This document shows, in pieces, positions 7,996 through 15,690 of a stretch of DNA of 15,729 bases. Source of the stretch: Porticoccus sp964608185 (GTDB lineage: Bacteria > Pseudomonadota > Gammaproteobacteria > Pseudomonadales > Porticoccaceae); contig CAZSMR010000029.1 in assembly GCA_964608185.1 (NCBI GenBank), positions 1-15,729 on the forward strand, in the 5' to 3' direction. Each line of letters begins with the position of its first letter. Position 1 is the first letter of the stretch. The notes beneath the pieces were generated by a model. The model ran no database searches. It worked only from the letters and a program-made list of their open reading frames with translations, and was not told where the DNA came from. The position numbers and the translations under genes were made by a program.

Positions 7996-10900
7996 CTAGA
8001 ATCTCAAGCTCACCATATTGCTTCCGACTATTTCCCTTAGTTTTAGTAATAGCTCATCTTTTGGAGATACCAACCATTTCTCTCCCAAGGCTATCTCACA
8101 ATGGGCATTTTTATTATTATAACTGATACGAACTGGGCATCTACCATCGCAATAATCTAGCATAATTTTTGAGACTTCATCAATAGAAGATTCATGCAGA
8201 TCCTCTTTATTCATACTAATTACAATACTTTTTAGGTTCTTTGATCTTGCCTCATATAAGGTGTGTATATGGTCTGCTCTCATTTTTAAACCATCAGTAT
8301 AGTTATCTGCTGTAATTTGTCCCTCAATTACTAGAAATTCGTCTTTAATGATTTTCTCTCTGGCTTCTTTAAAGGTATCAGAAAAGACTGCTACATCAAT
8401 TTGAGCACTTTTGTCATCAAGAGATACAATTGCCATGCTATCGCCACTTCGTGTTCTGATCATTCTGACTCCAACAACTAATCCTGCCACTGTTTGAGTA
8501 GATTTTTCTGGCTTTAATTCAAATATTCGGCGTCTAATATAACAAGCTAATTCTTCACTGTACTCATCAACTGGATGTCCAGACAGATACAAGCCTAATG
8601 TGTCTCTTTCCCCACTCAATCTTTCTTTGGGAGTCTCGCTGGGAATATGATTGAATTTTTTATAACTGCTTACGGGGGAAGGATCATCTATTTCACTTCC
8701 AAACAAGTCAGTCATTCCGCTAACAGTATTACGAGCATGTTGTTCAGCCGTTTTAACTGCCTCGCTCATCGAAGCTAACATAACAGCCCGCTTAAACCCT
8801 ATTTCTCCAGATGGTCCTATACTATCCATCGCACCAGATCGTATCAAAGCGTCAAGAGTCCTTTTATTAATATTTTTTCCATCTACTCTTAAACAAAAAT
8901 CGAATAAATCAACAAAATCTCCACCCTTTTTTCTTGCAGAAATAATACTTTCTACTGGACCCTCACCTAAGCCTTTTATCGCTCCAAGCCCGTAAACTAC
9001 CTTTTCTTCAGCAGAAACAGTAAAAGAAAAACAACTATAATTAACGTCCGGAGATAAAAGTTTTACTTTACGATAATTGCATTCCTGTACTAATCTAACC
9101 ACCTTATCTGTATTCTGCATATCAGCAGACAGCACTGCTGCCATAAATTCAGGTAGGTAATGTGCTTTAAGGTAAGCTGTTTGGTAAGCTAAAAGCGCGT
9201 ATGCAGCGGAGTGTGATTTGTTGAAACCATATCCAGCAAATTTTTCTACTAAATCAAATATTTTTATAGCAAGATTAGGATCAATACCTTGATTTTTTGC
9301 CCCTTTTTCAAAAATTTCTCGTTGCTTGGCCATTTCTTCTGGTTTCTTTTTACCCATAGCACGACGAAGTAAATCTGCTTCGCCCAAAGAGTAACCTGCA
9401 AGGATTTGAGCAATTTGCATCACCTGTTCTTGATATACGATGACTCCATAAGTAGGCTCTAAAATGGGCTGTAAGCTATGGTGTTGAAACCTTTCATCAG
9501 GATATGCTACCTTAGACCTTCCATGCTTACGATTTACAAAATCATCAACCATTCCAGATTCGAGTGGCCCAGGCCTGTATAGGGCCACAAGTGCTATAAT
9601 ATCCTCGAAAGAATTAGGCTTCACGCGCTTCATCAGCTCCTTCATTCCCTGTGACTCCAGCTGAAATACCGCAGTTGTCTCACCTCTTTGTATTAGTGAA
9701 TATACTGAAGAGTCGTCTAACGGTATATCATTTATTACTAAGGGGGTTTTCGGAACATTCTGAGATCGCTTATTTACTAGTTTGACCGCACAATCTATTA
9801 TTGTTAGTGTTCTTAAGCCTAAAAAATCGAATTTTATTAAGCCCGCACTTTCTACGTCATCCTTATCAAACTGCGTAACAAGACCCTCTCCTGATTCGTC
9901 GCAGTACAATGGAGAAAAATCTATGAGTTTTGTTGGAGCGATTACAACACCGCCCGCATGTTTACCTGCATTTCTAGTAACACCCTCAAGCTGAAGAGCC
10001 ATATCCCATATTTCTTGAGCCTCATCATTCTCAGCTAAAAAATCTCTTAGAATATCTTGCTCATCGGCAGCCTTTTCAAGAGTCATACCAATATCAAGAG
10101 GTATCATCTTTGACAGCCTATCTGCCAAACCATAAGGCTTACCTTGAACTCTTGCTACATCTCGAACAACTGCTTTAGCTGCCATTTTTCCAAAAGTAAT
10201 GATCTGAGATACAGCATCACGACCATAACGATCAGCGACATATGAAATAACTCTATCCCTATTATCCATACAAAAATCAATATCAAAATCTGGCATAGAT
10301 ACACGCTCAGGATTCAAAAATCTCTCAAATAATAATCCGTATTGCAAAGGATCCAAGTCTGTAATTCCAAGTGCATAGGCAATGAGAGAACCGGCACCGG
10401 AACCACGACCTGGCCCGACGGGTATATCATTCTCTTTAGCCCATCTAATAAAGTCCATAACAATTAAAAAGTAGCCCTGATAGCCCATTTTGATTACGAC
10501 TTTAAGCTCAAAATTAAGTCTATCAAAGTACTTTTTTTTGTCTTCCTCAGGATTACTATCAGGAGCTATAGGTATTTTTAAAAGACGATGTTTAAGACCA
10601 TCAGAAGACAATTTTTCAAAAAAAGTATTTTTTGTAAAGCCTTCGGGAATGGGATATTTAGGTAAAAAAGTTTCACCTAATTTGAGTTCGAGATTGCATC
10701 GAAAAGCAATTTCTAATGTATTCTCAATAGCCTCTGGAATATCACTAAAAATCTCAGCCATCTCGTCTGCTGAACGAAGATACTGCTCTTGACTATAAGT
10801 TTGTGCTCTTCGAGAATCATCTAAACCATAGCCTAAACCACTACAAACTCTAGATTCATGAGCCTCAAAATGATCAGGATCAAGAAATCTCACATCATTT

Positions 10901-11493
10901 GTAGCTACAACAGGGCAATCAAAATCTTTAGATAGCTCTACAGAGGCATGGATAAAATCTTCCTCGCCAGATCTACCAGTTCTTGTTAATTCCAAATAAA
11001 ATTTATCAGGAAAAATATCGATCCAACTTTGTAAAAACTTCTCAGCTTGATTCTTATTTCCTGACAATAGTGCCTGGCCAACGTCACTTTGGCGGCCACT
11101 AAGTACAATTAAACCATCTGATAACTCATTCACCCAAGAACGATCTACGGTCGGCTCACCGCGTATCTGTCCTTCTTGGTAAGCACGAGAGATAAGCTCT
11201 GTAAGATTACGATAACCAATCAAGTTCATGACTAGGAATGTAATATCGAATGACTTAAGGTCTTCAGTGCTACTTCGAAGACGAAGGTCTGCTCCACATA
11301 TTGGCTTTAATCCAGCAAGATGGGCTGCTTTATAAAACTTAATTAATCCAAAAAAATTTGTGACATCTGTAAGAGCAATTGCTGACATGCCCAGATTAGC
11401 TACCCTATCAACCAAAGGGTTTATACGAACAAGGCCGTCAACGAGAGAGTATTCACTATGAAGCCGGAGATGGACAAAAGGCGGTGAAGGCAT
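7996..11493 (-). CDS. dnaE: DNA polymerase III alpha subunit
   Basis: DnaE is the catalytic subunit of the replicative polymerase. Numbered from the ATG at 11493 (1165 residues, close to E. coli's 1160), it has an N-terminal PHP domain starting FVHLRLHSEYSLVDG, and the polymerase palm with catalytic Asp402 and Asp404 (PDFDIDF) and Asp556 (KFDFLGLRTL). GPGRGSGAGS (about 361-370), RNAGKHAGGVVI, ALYRPGPLESGMV and GYGFNKSHSAAYALLAYQT follow. After these come a helix-hairpin-helix region (about 835-890), an internal clamp-binding motif GMTDLFG (926-932), an OB fold (about 1000-1075) and a tau-binding C-terminal region. A TTG two codons upstream (11499) also sits behind a GGA; I prefer the ATG because family members begin only a few residues before FVHLR. 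It is flanked by 147- and 177-base spacers, with rnhB upstream and accA downstream. Confidence 0.98.
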   Translation of the reverse strand: MPSPPFVHLRLHSEYSLVDGLVRINPLVDRVANLGMSAIALTDVTNFFGLIKFYKAAHLAGLKPICGADLRLRSSTEDLKSFDITFLVMNLIGYRNLTELISRAYQEGQIRGEPTVDRSWVNELSDGLIVLSGRQSDVGQALLSGNKNQAEKFLQSWIDIFPDKFYLELTRTGRSGEEDFIHASVELSKDFDCPVVATNDVRFLDPDHFEAHESRVCSGLGYGLDDSRRAQTYSQEQYLRSADEMAEIFSDIPEAIENTLEIAFRCNLELKLGETFLPKYPIPEGFTKNTFFEKLSSDGLKHRLLKIPIAPDSNPEEDKKKYFDRLNFELKVVIKMGYQGYFLIVMDFIRWAKENDIPVGPGRGSGAGSLIAYALGITDLDPLQYGLLFERFLNPERVSMPDFDIDFCMDNRDRVISYVADRYGRDAVSQIITFGKMAAKAVVRDVARVQGKPYGLADRLSKMIPLDIGMTLEKAADEQDILRDFLAENDEAQEIWDMALQLEGVTRNAGKHAGGVVIAPTKLIDFSPLYCDESGEGLVTQFDKDDVESAGLIKFDFLGLRTLTIIDCAVKLVNKRSQNVPKTPLVINDIPLDDSSVYSLIQRGETTAVFQLESQGMKELMKRVKPNSFEDIIALVALYRPGPLESGMVDDFVNRKHGRSKVAYPDERFQHHSLQPILEPTYGVIVYQEQVMQIAQILAGYSLGEADLLRRAMGKKKPEEMAKQREIFEKGAKNQGIDPNLAIKIFDLVEKFAGYGFNKSHSAAYALLAYQTAYLKAHYLPEFMAAVLSADMQNTDKVVRLVQECNYRKVKLLSPDVNYSCFSFTVSAEEKVVYGLGAIKGLGEGPVESIISARKKGGDFVDLFDFCLRVDGKNINKRTLDALIRSGAMDSIGPSGEIGFKRAVMLASMSEAVKTAEQHARNTVSGMTDLFGSEIDDPSPVSSYKKFNHIPSETPKERLSGERDTLGLYLSGHPVDEYSEELACYIRRRIFELKPEKSTQTVAGLVVGVRMIRTRSGDSMAIVSLDDKSAQIDVAVFSDTFKEAREKIIKDEFLVIEGQITADNYTDGLKMRADHIHTLYEARSKNLKSIVISMNKEDLHESSIDEVSKIMLDYCDGRCPVRISYNNKNAHCEIALGEKWLVSPKDELLLKLREIVGSNMVSLRF

Positions 11494-11557
11494 AAGCAAT
11501 CAAATCCAAAAAAATTACCCAATATTCAAGGGGTAGGACGAAATAAGCTGCATAAAC

Positions 11558-11621
11558 TATACTTAAACAAAGGCTAGAAATACTATTTATCTTAGTGTGT
11601 ATACTTAAAGATTGTATACAA
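11558..11621. repeat. Short repeats in the rnhB-dnaE spacer
   Basis: Within the spacer upstream of dnaE the 10-mer TATACTTAAA (plus strand) occurs at 11558-11567 and again at 11600-11609, 42 bases apart, about four helical turns. A perfect 10-base palindrome TTGTATACAA follows at 11612-11621, and GTATAC also occurs at 11599-11604. The copy nearest dnaE overlaps TATAGT on the minus strand (11556-11561), a 5-of-6 match to a -10 box, although no good -35 box stands at the right distance. These could be binding sites or chance repeats in A+T-rich DNA. Confidence 0.3.
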
Positions 11622-11640
11622 AAATAATAAGTTTAAATTA

Positions 11641-12231
11641 TTAAAAGATCATGCTTTTAACAGGCTCAAAAGATTTTCTATGCAGAGCACTTGGACCTAA
11701 GCGCTTTATAGCCTTTAAATGTTTTTTTGTACCGTAGCCTTTATGACTAAAGAAATCATACCCTGGGTATAAGTTATCAAATTCACACATCTCTTTATCT
11801 CTATAAACTTTTGCAATAATTGATGCTGCAGAAATCGATGAAACATTATCATCTCCGTTAACGATAGACTCTGAAGAATAGTGCCATGATGGTAAGCGAT
11901 TGCCATCAACCAAAACATGCTCTGGTATTATTTTTAGCCCATCAACAGCCCGTTTCATTGCCATCATGGTAGCTTCGAGTATGTTATATAAATCTATTTC
12001 TTCTATCGTAGATCTTGCTATGCTCCAGCATAATGCTTTATCTTTAATATCAATAGCTAATTTTTGTCGCTTTTTTTCAGAAATTTTTTTTGAATCAGCC
12101 AGCCCTAAAATAGTAACTTTTGGATCAAGAATAACTGCAGCAGCTATAACATCTCCAGCCAATGGGCCTCTACCTACCTCATCAACACCGGCGAGCAGCA
12201 AATTTTCATACTTGATGCTCAAGATATCCAT
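11641..12231 (-). CDS. rnhB: Ribonuclease HII
   Basis: RNase HII cuts RNA in RNA-DNA hybrids and starts removal of single ribonucleotides from DNA. The 196-residue protein is full length (E. coli 198). The four acidic active-site residues are visible: Asp17 and Glu18 in AGVDEVGRGPLAG, Asp109 in HVLVDGNRLP, and Asp127 in the VNGDD...SISAASIIAKV segment. The SKKISEKKR segment (48-55) and the C-terminal YPGYDFFSHKGYGTKKH and LHRKSFEPV are typical. Its ATG lies 2 bases after the lpxB stop, so translation is probably coupled. The downstream spacer to dnaE contains only A+T-rich repeats and no strong terminator. Confidence 0.97.
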   Translation of the reverse strand: MDILSIKYENLLLAGVDEVGRGPLAGDVIAAAVILDPKVTILGLADSKKISEKKRQKLAIDIKDKALCWSIARSTIEEIDLYNILEATMMAMKRAVDGLKIIPEHVLVDGNRLPSWHYSSESIVNGDDNVSSISAASIIAKVYRDKEMCEFDNLYPGYDFFSHKGYGTKKHLKAIKRLGPSALHRKSFEPVKSMIF

Positions 12232-12233
12232 AT

Positions 12234-13376
12234 TTACTTTTTACCCAAAAGCTCTACAAGAGCATTAGCTGCTGCCTCACTGCCGCCACACTTTAGTGTC
12301 TTATGGATATCCTCGAAGCGTTTTTTTAGTCTCTCAACCTGATCGGGATTATCAAAAAAATACATAACTTTAAATAGAATATTTTCTTGGGTGGCATTCT
12401 TCTCTATGAGTTCTGGAACTAACAGTTCATTTGCAAGGATATTTGGTAATGCAACATATTTAATTTTTAACATCCTTGAAATTAAAGCATAAGTTAGAGC
12501 CCCAAGACGATAGCCAACCACCATAGGTTTCTTTAATAACATGGCTTCTAAGGTTGATGTACCTGATGAAAGTAACACAACATCAGCTGCAGTCATCGCT
12601 AAAAGTGACTTACCATCTAAAATTTTTATTTCTAATGCTGGATAATTTTTCAATATTTCATCAAGCTGAGTTTTTCTTTCCGGTGAAGCAGCTGGAATAA
12701 TTATTTGCAAATCTGGGATCTTATCCTTACAACGCTGTGCAACATCTAAGAATAGATTACCTAATTTTTTTACTTCTGAAGCTCTACTACCAGGCATAAC
12801 CACTAGCAACGGATCATCACTCAAACCTAGTTCTTGTCGTGCCTGATTAACCTCTACCTTCACTGGTAGATCCTCAGCTAAAGGATGACCAACACAGACG
12901 ACTGGAATATTATATTTTTTATAAAAAGCTTCCTCGAAAGGCAGCAGCGTAATCATCAAGTCAACTGCTTGGTAAATTTTCTTTACTCGATTTTGTCTCC
13001 ATGCCCATACAGATGGGCTTACATAATGGGCCGTCTTAATTCCCTTATTACGTAATTTTTTTTCTAAACCAAGATTAAAATCTGGAGAATCAATTCCAAC
13101 TATGAGATCAAACTTATTATCACAAAAATGGTTAATCAAAGCTTTTCGAATCCGAAGTAGTTCGGGTAGCCTCTTTAGGGGCTCTATAAAGCCCATGATA
13201 GAGAGCCTTTCAATGGAAAATAAAGATGAGAGGCCTTCCTTGATCATCTTTGATCCGCCTATTCCCTCAAATATTGCATTAGGGTAGTGCGTTTTTAATG
13301 AACAAATTAATCCAGCACCCAATTGGTCGCCTGATGATTCTCCTGCTACAATTCCTATTCTATATTGCTGAACCAT
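12234..13376 (-). CDS. lpxB: Lipid-A-disaccharide synthase
   Basis: LpxB is a family 19 glycosyltransferase that joins UDP-2,3-diacylglucosamine to lipid X, forming the beta-1,6 disaccharide of lipid A at the inner face of the cytoplasmic membrane. The 380 residues match the usual length. Motifs are AGESSGDQLGA (11-21), GIGGSKM (38-44), SIMGFIEPLKRLP (59-71), IDSPDFN (95-101), HYVSPSVWAWRQNR (117-130), LLPFE (144-148), CVGHPLAE (161-168), MPGSRASEV (194-202), SSGTSTLEAMLLKKPMVVGYR (270-290) and LPNILA (310-315). The start ATG lies 3 bases after the lpxA stop, and the stop lies 2 bases before rnhB. The nearest purine-rich tract (GAGGAA) is about 15 bases upstream, so translational coupling to lpxA is likely. 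Confidence 0.97.
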   Translation of the reverse strand: MVQQYRIGIVAGESSGDQLGAGLICSLKTHYPNAIFEGIGGSKMIKEGLSSLFSIERLSIMGFIEPLKRLPELLRIRKALINHFCDNKFDLIVGIDSPDFNLGLEKKLRNKGIKTAHYVSPSVWAWRQNRVKKIYQAVDLMITLLPFEEAFYKKYNIPVVCVGHPLAEDLPVKVEVNQARQELGLSDDPLLVVMPGSRASEVKKLGNLFLDVAQRCKDKIPDLQIIIPAASPERKTQLDEILKNYPALEIKILDGKSLLAMTAADVVLLSSGTSTLEAMLLKKPMVVGYRLGALTYALISRMLKIKYVALPNILANELLVPELIEKNATQENILFKVMYFFDNPDQVERLKKRFEDIHKTLKCGGSEAAANALVELLGKK

Positions 13377-13379
13377 AAC

Positions 13380-14156
13380 TTAACGTATTATTCCTCGGGA
13401 AGACGCTTTAACAGAATCTAATAGCAACTGAACTTCAGTGTGTTTTTGAGCGAGTAAATCAAGCTTTATAACAGCGTCATCAAGTGAAAGCCCCTGTCGA
13501 TATAGAATCTTATATCCTTGCTTGATAGCCAAAATAGCATCCTTACTAAAACCTCGTCGCTTTAGTCCAACTGAATTAACAGTTTTTGGCTCTGCTGGGG
13601 AGCCAAATGCGGTAACATACGCTGGAACGTCTTGGGGCAAAAAAGCTGCAGGACCAATTAAAGTGTGGGCGCCTATAGAGACAAACTGATGCACTAAGAC
13701 ATAACCAGAAAGAATCGCCCAATCACCTAAATTAACGTGGCCTGAGAGAGATGCATTATTAACTAGAATACAATTACTGCCAACTACGCAATCATGTCCT
13801 ATGTGTACATATGCCATCATAAGGTTATTGCTGCCGATACTAGTCACGCCTTTATCTTGAGTAGTACCTCTGTGTATTGTGACCCCTTCACGTATTGTAT
13901 TATTATCACCAATATTTAATCGTGTTGGCTCTCCTTGATATTTTAAATCTGGAGTATCTTCACCAATTGTAGAAAATTGAAAAATACGATTATTTTTTCC
14001 AATGACAGTAGGGCCTTTTATAACTACGTGTGAGTGAATCACAGTACCAGAACCAATCTGAACATTAGGGCCTATTGATGTCCATGGTCCAACCTCTACG
14101 CCATCATCTAGTTCGGCTGTTGGATCGATAATTGCGCTTGAATGTATCAGTGACAT
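13380..14156 (-). CDS. lpxA: UDP-N-acetylglucosamine O-acyltransferase
   Basis: LpxA starts lipid A synthesis by moving a 3-hydroxyacyl chain from acyl carrier protein to the 3-OH of UDP-GlcNAc. The 258-residue protein has the same length as the P. aeruginosa enzyme. It is a left-handed beta helix of hexapeptide repeats (about 1-180: IGP, IGS, IGK, IGD, IGS, VGS, IGA and similar turns) followed by a helical C-terminus with GLKRRGFSKDAI and RGIIR. The catalytic His121 lies in HIGHDCVVG (E. coli His125). At the acyl-chain ruler position, Gly173 in E. coli and Met169 in P. aeruginosa, this protein has Pro169 in LIGPAAFLPQDVPAY. It follows fabZ after 4 bases, without a recognisable Shine-Dalgarno sequence, and is 3 bases from lpxB. 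Confidence 0.97.
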   Translation of the reverse strand: MSLIHSSAIIDPTAELDDGVEVGPWTSIGPNVQIGSGTVIHSHVVIKGPTVIGKNNRIFQFSTIGEDTPDLKYQGEPTRLNIGDNNTIREGVTIHRGTTQDKGVTSIGSNNLMMAYVHIGHDCVVGSNCILVNNASLSGHVNLGDWAILSGYVLVHQFVSIGAHTLIGPAAFLPQDVPAYVTAFGSPAEPKTVNSVGLKRRGFSKDAILAIKQGYKILYRQGLSLDDAVIKLDLLAQKHTEVQLLLDSVKASSRGIIR

Positions 14157-14160
14157 TTTT

Positions 14161-14595
14161 TTAAACCGTTTTTAGCGCACAGAGTATGGTGGCCTCGCAA
14201 GCAAGCTCATCATCTACTGTTGCTCTACATTTAAATCGCCAAATTGTTCTTTTAACTGAATCAACTCGCGCCTCTAACATTAGCTTATCTCCAGGAATAA
14301 CTTGTCGCTTAAAACGTACTCCGTCAACTCCAGCAAATAAGTAAAGTACATCATCATCTGCATATTTGTCAGCGGTTACAAATCCAAGAACTCCTGCTGC
14401 TTGAGCCATAGCTTCTATAATCATTACCCCAGGAAAAATCGGTGCGTTGGGAAAATGTCCATTAAATACCTCCTCATTAGCAGTGATATTTTTATAAGCT
14501 AGAATTCTTTTACCCAGCTCCATCTCTATGACACGATCAACTAAAAGAAAAGGATATCTTTGAGGTAGACGTTTTTTTATATCATTTATATCCAT
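14161..14595 (-). CDS. fabZ: 3-hydroxyacyl-ACP dehydratase FabZ
   Basis: FabZ dehydrates 3-hydroxyacyl-ACP in fatty-acid elongation, drawing on the same hydroxyacyl-ACP pool that LpxA and LpxD use; this explains its place in the lpx operon. The 144-residue single hot-dog domain has LPQRYPFLLVDRV (10-22), NGHFPNAPIFPGV with catalytic His47, and IIEAMAQAAG with catalytic Glu61; the His-Glu spacing of 14 matches P. aeruginosa FabZ (49 and 63). FAGVDGVRFKRQVIPGD (87-103) completes the substrate-tunnel region. An AGAGA site lies about 8 bases before the ATG. The gene is 42 bases after lpxD and 4 bases before lpxA. Confidence 0.97.
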   Translation of the reverse strand: MDINDIKKRLPQRYPFLLVDRVIEMELGKRILAYKNITANEEVFNGHFPNAPIFPGVMIIEAMAQAAGVLGFVTADKYADDDVLYLFAGVDGVRFKRQVIPGDKLMLEARVDSVKRTIWRFKCRATVDDELACEATILCALKTV

Positions 14596-14637
14596 TAAAT
14601 TATCTCTAAAAACTTCAGAATTTTAAAATTAAAATAC

Positions 14638-15669
14638 TCATATATTTTTTTCAAGCCTTTTGAGACGTTGAGCCATGTCATTAAGTTGAGAAAAACGAAT
14701 CGCATTTTTTTTCCATTTTCGCGTATGACCCAAAGGTGTTCCTGATGAATATGAGCCTGGCTTAGATATTGATTTTGTAATAATTGTACCGCCAGTAGTA
14801 GTTACACCATCACAAATTTTTAGGTGCCCAAGTACCCCTGTTTGTCCTGCAAAGATACAATTTTTTCCTATCACTGTGCTTCCTGATATGCCTGAGCATC
14901 CAGCAATAGCTGTATTTTCACCTATATGAACATTATGTGCTATTTGTATATGGTTATCGAGAATGACGCCATCTTCGATAACAGTATCTGTTAAAGCACC
15001 TCTGTCAATCGTAGTACAAGCACCGACTTCAACTCGACTACCTATTATAACGCCGCCTAGTTGATGAATTTTTACCCAATGGTCTGAATCATACGCAAAA
15101 CCAAACCCATCTCCACCAATTACTGCACCACTATGGATGATAGAACGGCTACCTATACTTATTCCGTGGTAAATAGATACGTTTGAAAAAACTCTACAAG
15201 AATCACCTAATATAGAATTGTCACCTACAGAGCAGTTAGGTCCAATTTGACAATTAGCTCCAATAACGACATTTTTTCCAATTACAACATTGGCGCCAAT
15301 CGAAGCATTTTTAGGTATTTTTGAGTTTGGACCAATTACTGCTGTCTCATGCACACCCTCCAAACCATCTGGAGCTACGTCAAAAAGCGCTGAAACTAGC
15401 GCATAACCGAGATAGGGATTATCAACAATAAGAGCATTGCCGGAGTATTGCCCTAAATTAGCTCTAGAAATAATTACTGCCGCGGCACCAGTAGAGGGTA
15501 AAAATTTCTTATAAGATGAGTTCGCCAAAAATGTTAACTCATTCTTATTGGCCTCTTGTATAGTATTTAAACTTGTAATCTCAAGTTTGCCGTCACCTAT
15601 TAGCTCCGCTCCAATATGCTTGGCAATGAAATCTAACGAGTAACTAGACAATTTTTTTTGCCTCAACAT
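14638..15669 (-). CDS. lpxD: UDP-3-O-acylglucosamine N-acyltransferase
   Basis: LpxD adds the second 3-hydroxyacyl chain, at the 2-amino group of UDP-3-O-acylglucosamine, the third step of lipid A synthesis. The 343-residue protein has an N-terminal uridine-binding domain (1-100, with LTFLAN and NPYLGYA), a long hexapeptide left-handed beta helix (about 105-300) and a C-terminal helix (WKKNAIRFSQLNDMAQRLKRLE). Catalytic His245 (QIAHNVHIG) and His282 (LGHLKIC) keep the 37-residue spacing of E. coli His239 and His276. The chain-length position equivalent to E. coli Met290 is Ile296, and Gly294 replaces Met288. The listed start is the first ATG; a TTG at 15651 (codon 7) with a GAGG site 9 bases upstream fits family N-termini equally well. 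It lies 21 bases after the probable skp stop. Confidence 0.96.
   Translation of the reverse strand: MLRQKKLSSYSLDFIAKHIGAELIGDGKLEITSLNTIQEANKNELTFLANSSYKKFLPSTGAAAVIISRANLGQYSGNALIVDNPYLGYALVSALFDVAPDGLEGVHETAVIGPNSKIPKNASIGANVVIGKNVVIGANCQIGPNCSVGDNSILGDSCRVFSNVSIYHGISIGSRSIIHSGAVIGGDGFGFAYDSDHWVKIHQLGGVIIGSRVEVGACTTIDRGALTDTVIEDGVILDNHIQIAHNVHIGENTAIAGCSGISGSTVIGKNCIFAGQTGVLGHLKICDGVTTTGGTIITKSISKPGSYSSGTPLGHTRKWKKNAIRFSQLNDMAQRLKRLEKNI
15661..15664 (-). promoter_or_regulatory. Possible ribosome binding site for an internal TTG start of lpxD
   Basis: GAGG lies 9 bases before a TTG codon at 15649-15651. Starting there gives a protein beginning MSSYSLDF, which resembles the short N-termini of LpxD in P. 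aeruginosa and E. coli. The upstream ATG has only a GGA two to three bases away, which is too close to work well. Confidence 0.3.
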
Positions 15670-15690
15670 ATTCCAGCGACCATTAAGAGT

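Noticed and set aside
11491..11499. TTG at 11497-11499 as the dnaE start
   Set aside because: It adds only two residues; the ATG two codons later better fits the short N-terminus before FVHLR in the family, although the GGA spacing slightly favours the TTG.
11620..11643. TAATAA/TTATTA stem followed by a T run after rnhB as a Rho-independent terminator
   Set aside because: The 6-base stem has no G-C pair and the T run is short; such structures are common by chance in A+T-rich spacers.
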